Positions 1-8,141 of a stretch of 18,845 nucleotides of DNA are shown one piece after another; position 1 is the stretch's first letter; the number at the start of each line of letters is the position of its first letter. This DNA is from Cyanobacteria bacterium RUI128. Its GTDB lineage: Bacteria; Cyanobacteriota; Vampirovibrionia; Gastranaerophilales; Gastranaerophilaceae. The DNA is taken from positions 1-18,845 of the forward strand of contig JAILHQ010000095.1 of the NCBI GenBank assembly GCA_024695725.1, in the 5' to 3' direction. A program made the position numbers and the translations under genes. The notes under the pieces were generated by a model. The model saw nothing but the letters and a program-made list of their open reading frames with translations. It had not been told where the DNA came from and ran no database searches.

Positions 1-1
1 T

Positions 2-664
2 TTTGGTGGCAGTGGATATGAACTCGCTGCAATAAACGAATTGGCAGCAAATGCAGTAGACTCAGGAACATTGACAACATACTTAAATTCTTTATATGAC
101 TACTTATGCGGAAGTGGTTCTAAACCGTCTGCTACAATTCCTGGAACTATCAGCAGCTGCATTATATCACAAGTATCAAAAGGTAATTGTCATGTTGAAT
201 ACGATACAACCCCTCAATGGACCGGTAACTGGGTATGGGATACAACTGATCCTGATTACATCAGATATTCTCAGGAATATGATAATCTTCTTATCTTACA
301 GAATTCAACCGTTACATACAAGATTATTGATGACTCGTTAGCAGAAGATCCTGAATATCTCAACAACCTCTTTGCAAACGGTTCATTTGTTCTCATAGAT
401 TACTCTAAAGGTCTCGGGGATGATATGACTCACACAAGTGTTTCTGTTGAAACAAACTTAAGAGAAGTTGAAGACGAATCTAATCTCAGAAAAGCAGAAG
501 CTAAATATGAAGCTGATATGAGAAAAATTGACCACAAGGATAGAAGATATGATATCGAATTAGCTGCATTAGATGCAGAAAGAAATGCTATTAAATCAGA
601 AATGGAAACACTCAAGACTGTTGCTAAAGATAACGTAGAAAGAACATTTAAGTTGTTCTCATAG
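2..664 (+). CDS. 3' end of an unrecognised protein with a coiled-coil tail (partial)
   Basis: I do not recognise this gene. The frame is open to the left edge, so the true start lies outside the window. The TTG at 41 is not needed as a start, because codons from base 2 onward (FGGSGYELAAINE) read straight into it. About 220 residues are visible. The first 140 or so are polar, rich in Asn, Thr, Ser, Asp and Tyr, with two Cys near the start, and look like a folded non-membrane domain. From about residue 155 the sequence becomes a charged heptad-like helix (NLREVEDESNLRKAEAKYEA onward) that ends NVERTFKLFS. A polar body followed by a charged helical tail is compatible with a surface or filament-like component, but that is only inference. 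No clear terminator follows: GCAC/GTGC around 691-705 is only a 4-bp stem. Confidence 0.75.
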   Translation, partial: FGGSGYELAAINELAANAVDSGTLTTYLNSLYDYLCGSGSKPSATIPGTISSCIISQVSKGNCHVEYDTTPQWTGNWVWDTTDPDYIRYSQEYDNLLILQNSTVTYKIIDDSLAEDPEYLNNLFANGSFVLIDYSKGLGDDMTHTSVSVETNLREVEDESNLRKAEAKYEADMRKIDHKDRRYDIELAALDAERNAIKSEMETLKTVAKDNVERTFKLFS

Positions 665-815
665 GGGTAAATGTAGTGGTGCGACATTCTGAGCACAGTA
701 AGTGCATTATATATTAATATATATAGTCTTGATAAAAAGAGATAAAAGTAACATCAAAACAAGAATACTTGCACCTCAGATAATCTTAAAATTTCTTAAT
801 TATTGTGAATTATTT

Positions 816-844
816 TTGTGTATATCTTATTTATATGCTATTAT
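816..844 (+). promoter_or_regulatory. Candidate extended -10 promoter for the glycan gene cluster
   Basis: TTGTGT at 816-821 is followed by 17 bases and TATTAT at 839-844. TGC at 836-838 makes an extended -10 (TGCTATTAT). The start of transcription would fall near 851, giving a leader of about 19 bases with AAGGAG at 854-859. The -35 is imperfect. Confidence 0.45.
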
Positions 845-869
845 TCATATAAAAAGGAGTTATGTTATT

Positions 870-3146
870 ATGTTAGATTTTTTATTCAAGAAGAAAACCG
901 ATTACAATCGTTCACAGTTAGCCAATGATTTTTACACAAGTTTAAAAAAATTGTATCCGTCTGATTCAATTTCAGACGAAAGAAGAAACCATTTACTTGA
1001 TTTAATGAATAGTTACGGATACATTCCGTATTCATATTCTAAGGCTTGCTCCGAGTTGACTGATGCAGAAGTTCTTCTTGCAATCGAAGAAAAATGGAAA
1101 CAAAACGGAGTGCTGATTAATGGCTCGCTTAAATTTGGTAACTCCAGTGTTTTGGCACGTAATAACGTAACTAATTCAAAATGGATACAACGAGAAGGAC
1201 ATAATATCAAATTAATCAACCTCGCAGGGTTAGGAGACAATTCAGCTGAGCACACAGGGAAAATGATGAACTGGCTCAGACAACTTGCAATATTACCTAC
1301 AGGTAATATTGATGCGGGTATATTTAATACAACAGTATATTTGATACCGTTCCACCCACGTGATTTTGGTTGCGCATATCTACCAACATCATCAGACGCA
1401 AGTCCTGCACTTGAAGATGCACAACTTAAAGAATTAACTGGTGCAGATGCGACAGAACAGGTAAGAATGTTTATTACCTTTGCACAGCTTGCGGGACACC
1501 CGGTAATTTATGATGTATTACCTCAAACAGGACGTTATTCAAAGGCAGTACTTGCAAATCCGTTTATAGCAAGATGGTACGATATTAATGCTCTAACGGA
1601 ACAGCTTGATATTGCTGTCGATAAGGTTGCAAAACAATTAGAATCAGAAGTAAATAAAGATGATATTCAGCTCGTTAAGGAAATGTACAAAACTTCTCTG
1701 AGAACAGGTACTGCAACATTAACCGATTACTACAGAGAAATTTTTGACAAACTTGATGAAGCCCTGATTGATGATAAAAAATATCTGTCAGAACAAATGA
1801 TGGAAAAGAATATTCAAGATAAAATTGTTAAGAAAGTAAGAGGAATACTTGCAGAGGTTGCAGGTACTCACAAAAAACTTGAAGAAGACGAAATTGAAAA
1901 CCAGGGTGTAATGATTCAGGCACTAATTCACGAGGGAATGTGGCCTGCACCGGGCGGTGCTTGGTGTTCTTCCGGAGTTCCTGTATTTGACAAAATGAGC
2001 GAATGTGCTTCTTTCCCTATCTTTAAGCACTTTGATTATAAGGGTAAAGATGTTACCGATTTCGCCAACTTAGACTGTCAGACACCTTATTACTTTGTTC
2101 AGCTCGAAAACGGAAAAGAAAACCACGATGTTGTTGTATATTTCATTAACTATATGAAAAAACTTCAGGCATACTTCAACTTTGACGGTTTCAGAGTAGA
2201 CCACATCGATCACATCGTTGACGATGTATCGGAAGAAAATGGTACACCTATCAGCTACAGAGCGCCTAGACACGTTCTCGGAAAATTAAATTCCGAAATG
2301 AAAGAAAATGTCTTGTATTTCGCAACTCTGGCTGAATATATGCTATGGGATAAATATTACAAAGAATACCATAAGGATATGGGCTTTGATCTGTTATGGG
2401 GCGATGATATTGTTGCACAAAGTTCAAAGACACCTGAAACTATCGTTGAAGATAACCTGAATTTATCTAATTACAACGTAGAGCTTGATTCAAACAAGAC
2501 ACCGTTATCTATTCTTAAAACCTATAACAACCAGGACGGTGAGTTTGAAGCAATAGACCGTTACCCGGGACAACTCGGCAGAGATGGCGCTTTGTTCAAA
2601 TGGTTTAAATACAAATTCCTGCCTGGTGGCAGAAATGCTCAAAGACCTGTTCTATATATAGACGGTGACGAATCATTTACGGAACGCGGAATCGAATCAG
2701 TTATCGGTGCAGAAATTGCAATGAGACGTAATTGTGACGAGGATTTCTTCAAGAGATTTGATGCACTCGACAGATTCGTGAAAAATTGCGATATTATTAC
2801 CGACGGGGAATCACACATCATAAGACAGGAAGAAGACGGTTTTGTTGCTTGGCAGATTTTAAAAACAACCGAATCAAAAGAAGCTCTTCTTATAATGGCT
2901 AACTACTGTGCTCCGACAGAAAAATTCCTGATAGAAGAAAATGACAGCTCTTACACTGAAATAAGAGAAGGCAGAGAAGTATTTGATAAAACAGTAGTTA
3001 TTCCTTGTGATTATCAGCTCGTTGCCGAATATAAATATAACGGAACAGATTATGAACCTGAATATCTACAGGAGCCAATGACTGAGATTACAATGAACAA
3101 GCTCATGCCTGCAGAATACAAAATCTATCTGATGAACAGAGTTTAA
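870..3146 (+). CDS. Divergent GH13-like alpha-amylase family protein
   Basis: A 758-residue protein that resembles the GH13 (alpha-amylase) clan, retaining hydrolases and transferases acting on alpha-glucosidic bonds. The ATG at 870 was chosen because AAGGAG sits 10 bases upstream; the frame is open further back to 702, but that stretch looks non-coding. GH13 landmarks appear in order. A region-I-like DVLPQT is at 215-220. Region II GFRVDHIDH is at 440-448, with D444 as presumed nucleophile. Region III TLAEY has E489 as acid/base. A region-IV-like NNQD has D556. PVLYIDGDE at 593-601 matches the usual loop after region IV. The two histidines normal in regions I (NH) and IV (NHD) are replaced, giving QT and NQD. 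A mostly helical stretch (about 240-345) interrupts the barrel between regions I and II. No signal peptide is seen, so it is probably cytoplasmic. The substrate is unknown. It is the first gene of a tight cluster with glycosyltransferase-like genes. Confidence 0.7.
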   Translation: MLDFLFKKKTDYNRSQLANDFYTSLKKLYPSDSISDERRNHLLDLMNSYGYIPYSYSKACSELTDAEVLLAIEEKWKQNGVLINGSLKFGNSSVLARNNVTNSKWIQREGHNIKLINLAGLGDNSAEHTGKMMNWLRQLAILPTGNIDAGIFNTTVYLIPFHPRDFGCAYLPTSSDASPALEDAQLKELTGADATEQVRMFITFAQLAGHPVIYDVLPQTGRYSKAVLANPFIARWYDINALTEQLDIAVDKVAKQLESEVNKDDIQLVKEMYKTSLRTGTATLTDYYREIFDKLDEALIDDKKYLSEQMMEKNIQDKIVKKVRGILAEVAGTHKKLEEDEIENQGVMIQALIHEGMWPAPGGAWCSSGVPVFDKMSECASFPIFKHFDYKGKDVTDFANLDCQTPYYFVQLENGKENHDVVVYFINYMKKLQAYFNFDGFRVDHIDHIVDDVSEENGTPISYRAPRHVLGKLNSEMKENVLYFATLAEYMLWDKYYKEYHKDMGFDLLWGDDIVAQSSKTPETIVEDNLNLSNYNVELDSNKTPLSILKTYNNQDGEFEAIDRYPGQLGRDGALFKWFKYKFLPGGRNAQRPVLYIDGDESFTERGIESVIGAEIAMRRNCDEDFFKRFDALDRFVKNCDIITDGESHIIRQEEDGFVAWQILKTTESKEALLIMANYCAPTEKFLIEENDSSYTEIREGREVFDKTVVIPCDYQLVAEYKYNGTDYEPEYLQEPMTEITMNKLMPAEYKIYLMNRV

Positions 3147-3163
3147 GCGGAGGTCTGTGATAA

Positions 3164-3583
3164 ATGAGCAATACGACAGAAACACTTGCAACATTTGTCC
3201 AAAGAACACGCGATAATCTTGGTATGTCAGCAAAAGGTCTGGCAAAAAAATCTAACATTGAATTATCAGTTATAGAAGATATAGAATCGGGGAAGGAATT
3301 ATTCCTCCCCGTTACTATTCGTCAAAAACTGGCAAAGGCACTTAAGTGTTTACCTGAAGAACTAATGGCATTAGAAAGAGGTTACAGGGATATAGTAGTC
3401 AGTGATGATGTTATTATGGCAATAAAACAAAAAATTCTTCATCACGAAAAAGATATACCTTGTCCAAGATGCGGAGAACCGCTTGTCGTACAGATTGTAA
3501 AAATGTATGACCTGGAGGATAACCCGGTGCTTCAACCGAAAGCACACTGCTCTAAATGCGTTTTTCAGTTAAGAGAAGGATAG
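3164..3583 (+). CDS. XRE-type HTH protein with C-terminal zinc ribbon
   Basis: A 139-residue protein. Residues 8-70 form a Cro/CI (XRE) type helix-turn-helix: TRDNLGMSAKGLAKKSNIEL, then VIEDIESGKE, then a helix with LAKALKCLPEEL. Residues 100-132 hold two CxxC knuckles (C100-P-R-C103 and C129-S-K-C132), a likely zinc ribbon. It is therefore a probable cytoplasmic DNA-binding regulator, possibly of its own cluster. GGAGG at 3149-3153 sits 10 bases before the ATG. The gene lies 17 bases after the GH13-like gene and 27 before the TPR gene, so co-transcription is likely. The pairing of an XRE domain with a terminal zinc ribbon is visible in the sequence; the target DNA is not known. Confidence 0.7.
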   Translation: MSNTTETLATFVQRTRDNLGMSAKGLAKKSNIELSVIEDIESGKELFLPVTIRQKLAKALKCLPEELMALERGYRDIVVSDDVIMAIKQKILHHEKDIPCPRCGEPLVVQIVKMYDLEDNPVLQPKAHCSKCVFQLREG

Positions 3584-3610
3584 TAATAAATACAGACCGG
3601 GGAAGAAAAA

Positions 3611-5275
3611 ATGGAAAACGGTGCAAAACTAATATCGATACCTCCTATAGAAACGAAAATACCTGAGGAGGTTTACAGCCAGCTTGAAGCGGTTATTTGG
3701 GATGAGGTAAATAAAACAGGTAATCCTGATGATGCACTAGCATCATATATCTATCCGTTTGAAAACATTCAGGCAATAGCAGAATCAGATAATATCGAAT
3801 ACAAAGAAAACATCCGTAAAATGGCAGATGATGTATGGGGACAGGAAGCTTGGCTTGATGCACTTCTTATCTACTACATTTTGATGCACATTATCACATT
3901 TATTCCGCCTGATTTCTATAAACTTGCATATACCTTAGGAAAACTTAACCGTGCCGATATGGCAATAAAACTTATTGAGGTATATGAATCCGTATCGACA
4001 AACCAAAAGGTTACATACCACGCTCTGGCTAATTTTTACTATACCGCAGTAAATATACCTTATAAAGCAATCGAATACTTTGAAAAATATCTTGAAATAG
4101 ACGATTCAAACCCTAATGTGTATAACACACTCGGACACCTGTACGGAAGTATCGGCGATGAAGTTTCGGATAAAAAACAACTTGATGCATTCCTTAAGGC
4201 GTATGAACTTAAACCTGATGACAGTGTTATTGTAAAGAGCCTTTTGACTGCGTATGAAAAAAGACATAACGAAGAAAAAGTAAAAGAATTATATCCTGAG
4301 CTTATCAAGCTTGCACCTTCACCTCGGCATTCGCTGAATTACGGTTTATACCTCATTAGCTGGGGACATTTCCATGAAGGGCATAAATATTTTACAGAAA
4401 GATTCGATTTGGATAACTATCCTGTAGGATATCCTAAATCAATTCTCGGCATAGGAACAAGGTGGAACTACACTGACGATATTTCGGACAAGACCTTGTT
4501 AATACACTATGAAGAAGGGTTTGGCGACAGTATTATGTACAGCCGTTTTGTACCTCTTGTTAAACAATATGCCAAAAACACCGTTTTTGTTGTTCAGCCA
4601 GAGCTTGTTGATTTGTTTAAACAGTCACCTGTAATAGCCGACGGGATAGAAATAATGGGGGATATTAAAGATTTTGTTGCCAAATACAAAAATGAAAAAT
4701 ATCTTCATATGCCGCTTATGGACACTCCGTATCCTCTTGGGGTTGATACACATTTCATCCCGTACACGGGCAGTTATATTGAATCAAGCGATGTAGATGA
4801 GTTTGATGAAAACAAATTTAACATTGGTATTGCATACAGCGGAGATCTTGCTGCAAATTACAACGGCAGAGATATAGAACTGAAAGAGTTTTATAATCTC
4901 GCAAGAATGGACGGGGTTCAGCTATATTCACTTCAGGTGGGAAAACCTGCAGAACAGTTGAAAGACTTGCCTGATGACGTATCCATAATCGATTTAGGCA
5001 AAGATTTTAAAAACTTTACCGATACAGCCAATGCGATTATGGGACTTGATTTAATCATCACTACCGACAATGTTATTCTTAACCTTGCAGGTGCTATGAG
5101 AAAAGTAACCTACGGTATCTTCAACAAATACCCTAACTACAGATGGTTTGATTTAACAGGTAAAAATGTTCGTTGGTATGAATCAGTAAGACCTTTTCAG
5201 TGTGCTGAAGAGAATGACTGGGCATCAGCAATGAAAGAGGTGGAACAGGCTGTTGCAAAGAGAATGGGACACTAG
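3611..5275 (+). CDS. TPR protein with C-terminal GT-B-like glycosyltransferase domain
   Basis: A 554-residue protein. Residues about 100-265 contain degenerate tetratricopeptide repeats, for example ALANFYYTAVNIPYKAIEYF at 138-157 and VYNTLGHLYGSIGDE at 170-184. From about 290 a Rossmann-like domain begins with LLIHYEEGFGDSIMYSRFVP, the hallmark of TPR proteins carrying a heptosyltransferase (GT9)-like domain. It continues with VVQPELVDLF, a second half starting NIGIAYSGD, and LDLIITTDNVILNLAGAM, which resembles the donor-binding part of GT-B enzymes. Such proteins are thought to transfer sugars to protein or cell-surface acceptors; the sugar and acceptor cannot be told here. GGGGAAG just before the ATG is the ribosome site. 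The next gene starts 4 bases after this stop, which indicates translational coupling and a shared glycan task. Confidence 0.75.
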   Translation: MENGAKLISIPPIETKIPEEVYSQLEAVIWDEVNKTGNPDDALASYIYPFENIQAIAESDNIEYKENIRKMADDVWGQEAWLDALLIYYILMHIITFIPPDFYKLAYTLGKLNRADMAIKLIEVYESVSTNQKVTYHALANFYYTAVNIPYKAIEYFEKYLEIDDSNPNVYNTLGHLYGSIGDEVSDKKQLDAFLKAYELKPDDSVIVKSLLTAYEKRHNEEKVKELYPELIKLAPSPRHSLNYGLYLISWGHFHEGHKYFTERFDLDNYPVGYPKSILGIGTRWNYTDDISDKTLLIHYEEGFGDSIMYSRFVPLVKQYAKNTVFVVQPELVDLFKQSPVIADGIEIMGDIKDFVAKYKNEKYLHMPLMDTPYPLGVDTHFIPYTGSYIESSDVDEFDENKFNIGIAYSGDLAANYNGRDIELKEFYNLARMDGVQLYSLQVGKPAEQLKDLPDDVSIIDLGKDFKNFTDTANAIMGLDLIITTDNVILNLAGAMRKVTYGIFNKYPNYRWFDLTGKNVRWYESVRPFQCAEENDWASAMKEVEQAVAKRMGH

Positions 5276-5279
5276 AAAT

Positions 5280-6533
5280 ATGGCAGACGGAATAAAAATA
5301 TTTCTCTCTTACCATAAATCAACTCCCATATACAAGTCTGATTTTTTTCTGCCGATTAAAGTCGGAAAAGGTACACTACCTGATTGCATATCCGATTCTG
5401 CCGGGGACAATATTTCAGAACTAAATCCGTACTATTGCGAACTCACAGGACACTACTGGGTTCTTAAGAATTATTTAAACAAGGCTGATGAAAAATATAT
5501 AGGTTTTGCTCATTACAGAAGGCTGCCCGATTTGAACAACATTTCAGAAACTGATACCCCTGCAATTTACGGGCTGAATTATTCGGAATCAGTGGAACTG
5601 TTTGCGGATCTGAACAAATCCGACTTATACAAACAATGCAGTAAATATGATATTATTCTGCCGTGTACATGTTATATGTATGGATGCACAGTAAACCCTA
5701 TACTCAGGGATGACGAGGAACACTTCAACACCTACGAACATTTCAAAAAAGAACATAAAAACGACTTGTTGAATATTGTTAGAGAGGTCATAAAAGAAAA
5801 TCATCCTGAATATACCGACCCAATGGAAATGTGCTTTTCTGCCGAAAAATCGCATTTTTATAACATATATGTTATGAAAAAAGATTTGCTGAAAGATTAT
5901 CTTGATTTCATGTTTGAAATCTTAGAAAAAACAGGAGAAAAAATCGGGGGCTGGGAACAGGAAAAATACAAAAGAATGGCCGGCTTTGTCGGTGAAACAC
6001 TGATAAATATCTGGCTGAACAAACATACTTCTCTTAAAATCGGGTACGTTCCGATTTATATGATTGATTTTGAAGCGGAATACATTCAAAATGCAAACAA
6101 ATATCACTCAGAAGGCCGGTTCGAAAAAGAAATTGATGAGTTAAAAAAACTTCTTGAGGTAACAACGGACAAATTCTCTGTATCCTTTGCCCTGCTTTTG
6201 GCTGAACTTAACACAGGGCAAGAAGATAGCATCAGAGAGTATCTCGGACTTTCAAAAGCACATTCTCAAAACAGTGATAATTATTATGACATTGCGGCAG
6301 TTTTACCGCAGGACAAATACAAAACCGAAATCTGCGAATTATACAAAAATGCGATTTCATTAAGTCAGAAGAATAAATTTTATGCAAAATCATACCTTAA
6401 ATTTGCCGAAAACGTTCACGATGCAGATATAACTAAAGATGCCTGGGAACACCTGCAGTGGTACGATTTAACACCGGAAGAACAAAAAGAGTACGAACAC
6501 TTCAAAAAGATTTATGAAATGATAAAAGGTTAG
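5280..6533 (+). CDS. DUF4422 glycosyltransferase-like protein with helical C-terminus
   Basis: A 417-residue protein. Residues 4-245 match the DUF4422 family, common in capsule and exopolysaccharide loci. It opens IKIFLSYHK, has the signature YIGFAHYRR at 73-81 and DIILPC around 122, then an NIYVMKKDLLKDYLDFMFEI segment and a GFVGETLINIWL helix. The rest is helical and TPR-like. Family members are believed to be glycosyltransferases, so a role beside the preceding TPR-GT in building or attaching a glycan is likely. Two starts compete. ATG at 5280 fits the family N-terminus but has a poor ribosome site. TTG at 5253, inside the previous gene, has AGAGGTGGA about 10 bases upstream and would add nine residues. 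I chose 5280. The stop (TAG 6531-6533) overlaps the stop of the convergent gene. Confidence 0.75.
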   Translation: MADGIKIFLSYHKSTPIYKSDFFLPIKVGKGTLPDCISDSAGDNISELNPYYCELTGHYWVLKNYLNKADEKYIGFAHYRRLPDLNNISETDTPAIYGLNYSESVELFADLNKSDLYKQCSKYDIILPCTCYMYGCTVNPILRDDEEHFNTYEHFKKEHKNDLLNIVREVIKENHPEYTDPMEMCFSAEKSHFYNIYVMKKDLLKDYLDFMFEILEKTGEKIGGWEQEKYKRMAGFVGETLINIWLNKHTSLKIGYVPIYMIDFEAEYIQNANKYHSEGRFEKEIDELKKLLEVTTDKFSVSFALLLAELNTGQEDSIREYLGLSKAHSQNSDNYYDIAAVLPQDKYKTEICELYKNAISLSQKNKFYAKSYLKFAENVHDADITKDAWEHLQWYDLTPEEQKEYEHFKKIYEMIKG

Positions 6534-6958
6534 GCCTTAATTTTCCCTGATTGTATAAGTTTCAGGATAGTATCGCATTGTTGCCTTCGGAAAGGATTTC
6601 CTTTACCCTCAACCATCTCTGCAAGTTTATCATACATTCTTTTTATAAATGGAGTTTTGTTGCCGTTTTCAAAGAGATTTATAAGCCCATATTTCATTTT
6701 GCCGACACCAAACGGAGGTTCAACCTCAACCCCAACACATCCTCCAAGTTCAATACCCGGCATCATTGGCCGCATAAGCTTTGACATTTCCCTCGGGTCA
6801 AAAATTCTTACTTGGACATTGTTTGATTTTGCATAATTATTTATAACACTCTTATACTTGTTAAGAGTTTGAGCCGATTTGCAAGGTAAAATCTCTTCAT
6901 TTTCTATTAAGAGATTACTCATTCTATTTTGATGATACGGTACAAACATATAATTCAT
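6530..6958 (-). CDS. Unrecognised 142-residue protein, downstream member of a tandem paralogous pair
   Basis: I do not recognise this family. It is soluble, mixed alpha/beta in appearance, with no signal peptide or membrane segment. It aligns over its whole length with the neighbouring upstream gene (6970-7401): VINNYAKSNNVQVRIFDPRE at 38-57, TPFIKRMYDKLAEMVEGK at 102-119, and the terminal ILKLIQSGKIKA. The N-terminal 30 residues differ (MNYMFVPYHQNRM), and it carries a Pro/Gly-rich insert (MMPGIELGG, VEPPFGVG). AGAGG lies 7 bases before the ATG and directly beyond the stop of the upstream paralogue, so the two are translated from one mRNA. Its TAA shares bases with the stop of the convergent DUF4422 gene. 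Function unknown. Confidence 0.65.
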   Translation of the reverse strand: MNYMFVPYHQNRMSNLLIENEEILPCKSAQTLNKYKSVINNYAKSNNVQVRIFDPREMSKLMRPMMPGIELGGCVGVEVEPPFGVGKMKYGLINLFENGNKTPFIKRMYDKLAEMVEGKGNPFRRQQCDTILKLIQSGKIKA

Positions 6959-6969
6959 TTTAAACCTCT

Positions 6970-7401
6970 TTATGCTTTAATCTTTCCTGCCTTAATCAAA
7001 TTAAGAATTGTTGCTTCTTTGTGTTCTGTTATACGTAAATTTTTGCCTTCTACAAGTTGTTGGACCTTTTCATATACAGTTCGGAGGAAAGGTTTATCCT
7101 CAACCTCGTTACCATATCTGTTTACGTAATCAACGAGCATAACACCTCGTTTATTGTTTTTTACACCAATTCCGACCGATTCGGTCAGAACACGATCAAT
7201 GGACGGAACATCAAATTCGCCCATATCCTTGCGTGCATCATAAAAAACTACTGATGAGCCATGAACACGTGCATAATTATCAATGACATCCCCGGCTGAA
7301 CGCAGTTTTTCAACAGTCTGATTAGGAATCGAATCTAAATCTTTTATCTGAACATTGCGTCCCACGTACATCGGCGCACCATTTTTAATAACGAAATCCA
7401 T
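6970..7401 (-). CDS. Unrecognised 143-residue protein, upstream member of the paralogous pair
   Basis: I do not recognise this family. The start MDFVIKNGAP was chosen because AGGAG (7408-7412) sits 6 bases before it; an in-frame ATG ten codons upstream would place the ribosome site inside the coding region. It shares with the next gene a VIDNYARVHGSSVVFYDAR block (39-57), a KPFLRTVYEKVQQLVEGK block (103-120) and the ending ILNLIKAGKIKA. The middle differs (TESVGIGVKNNKRGVMLVDY). It looks like a small cytoplasmic protein. The gap to the downstream paralogue is 11 bases, which supports one operon that arose by tandem duplication. It is transcribed divergently from the Gln-rich gene at 7552. Confidence 0.65.
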   Translation of the reverse strand: MDFVIKNGAPMYVGRNVQIKDLDSIPNQTVEKLRSAGDVIDNYARVHGSSVVFYDARKDMGEFDVPSIDRVLTESVGIGVKNNKRGVMLVDYVNRYGNEVEDKPFLRTVYEKVQQLVEGKNLRITEHKEATILNLIKAGKIKA

Positions 7402-7551
7402 ATTATACTCCTTTTTTTTAGTTAATAACACTCAAGCATATATTTTGCCACTTGTATTATTAATATTAAAAATTGTAACAAATAATTTAAAATCGCTAAA
7501 GAATTAAAAAAAGTGTGCCGTATATAAAAATACAGATAAGGGGTACGAGAT
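7402..7551. promoter_or_regulatory. Divergent AT-rich intergenic region
   Basis: These 150 bases separate the minus-strand paralogue pair from the Gln-rich gene, so promoters in both directions are expected. TATATAAA at 7521-7528 is a possible -10 for the plus strand but has no good -35. On the minus strand, TTGTTA followed about 16 bases later by TAATAC is a weak candidate. Ribosome sites are clear on both sides: AGGAG at 7408-7412 (minus) and AAGGGG near 7538-7543 (plus). Confidence 0.3.
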
Positions 7552-8043
7552 ATGTCTATAAATGCTATTAACGGGGTAAACAACGCACAATACGGAATGA
7601 TTCAGGCTGATCCTATTAAACCTGAAACCCGTGAAAAGCTTAAAGCCTTAGGTATTGACGAAAAATCAGTACGTAATGAAACTCAGGCTCAGAATAAAAT
7701 TAATGAAAAAGAAGAGATGATGAGAAAAGAGATTCAGGAAAGAATCCAGGCTCAGGCATCAGGTGACAGCCAGGCTGCACAAGCAGGCTCACAAAATCAA
7801 CAACCACAACAGGTTCAGGGTGTTGAAAAAGCAGACGAAGTTGAAGGCGTAAGCCAATCTCAACAAATTCAACAGCCACAAGGAATTGAACAACAACACG
7901 CTATTCATAATCAACAACAAGGTAATGAACACGTGAAAGCATTTGCAGGTGCGAATGCATCACAGGCTCAACAAGGACAGGCATTCTTACAAGGTCAGGA
8001 ACTTGTAGCAATGTACAATAAGTTCAAATTGGGCTTAGTATAA
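7552..8043 (+). CDS. Small Gln-rich low-complexity protein, unrecognised
   Basis: A 163-residue protein of unknown function. The start is supported by AAGGGG about 8 bases upstream of the ATG. Residues 1-16 (MSINAINGVNNAQYGM) read like a short conserved polar N-terminus. Residues about 20-70 form a charged helix (EKEEMMRKEIQERIQ). Residues 65-150 are dominated by Gln, encoded by runs of CAA and CAG (for example QNQQPQQVQG and QQIQQPQGIEQQ). The end, FLQGQELVAMYNKFKLGLV, is more hydrophobic. There is no Sec signal or membrane segment. The composition suggests a disordered linker or secreted/adhesive polar protein, but this is inference. An intrinsic terminator follows within 70 bases, so it is probably a single-gene unit. 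Confidence 0.65.
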   Translation: MSINAINGVNNAQYGMIQADPIKPETREKLKALGIDEKSVRNETQAQNKINEKEEMMRKEIQERIQAQASGDSQAAQAGSQNQQPQQVQGVEKADEVEGVSQSQQIQQPQGIEQQHAIHNQQQGNEHVKAFAGANASQAQQGQAFLQGQELVAMYNKFKLGLV

Positions 8044-8076
8044 GACTTTTCATAATTTTCTCCTATATACTAAAAT

Positions 8077-8108
8077 AAGCACTTAACCTAACGGTAGGTG
8101 CTTTTTTT
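8077..8108 (+). terminator. Intrinsic terminator after the Gln-rich gene
   Basis: AAGCAC pairs with GTGCTT, the stem is extended through ACC/GGT past a wobble and a bulged A, and the loop is TAAC. Seven T residues (8102-8108) follow. The position between two plus-strand genes fits an end of transcription. Confidence 0.8.
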
Positions 8109-8141
8109 AATATACCAAACTCTGCGAATATATCCGACTCG

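Noticed and set aside
708..723. Perfect palindrome TATATATTAATATATA
   Set aside because: Pure AT palindrome in AT-rich non-coding DNA, with no T-run, flanking repeats or second copy; likely chance.
702..869. N-terminal extension of the GH13-like gene back to 702
   Set aside because: The extra residues are AT-driven, lack a ribosome site, and overlap the likely promoter; ATG at 870 has AAGGAG at the right distance.
3288..3312. Near-inverted repeat GGGGAAGGAAT/ATTCCTCCCC inside the XRE gene
   Set aside because: It falls within the conserved HTH coding sequence (GKELFLPV) and has an imperfect stem; codon use explains it.
7402..7431. Longer start for the 6970-7401 gene
   Set aside because: It would place the AGGAG ribosome site inside the coding region and adds only a Lys-rich stretch.
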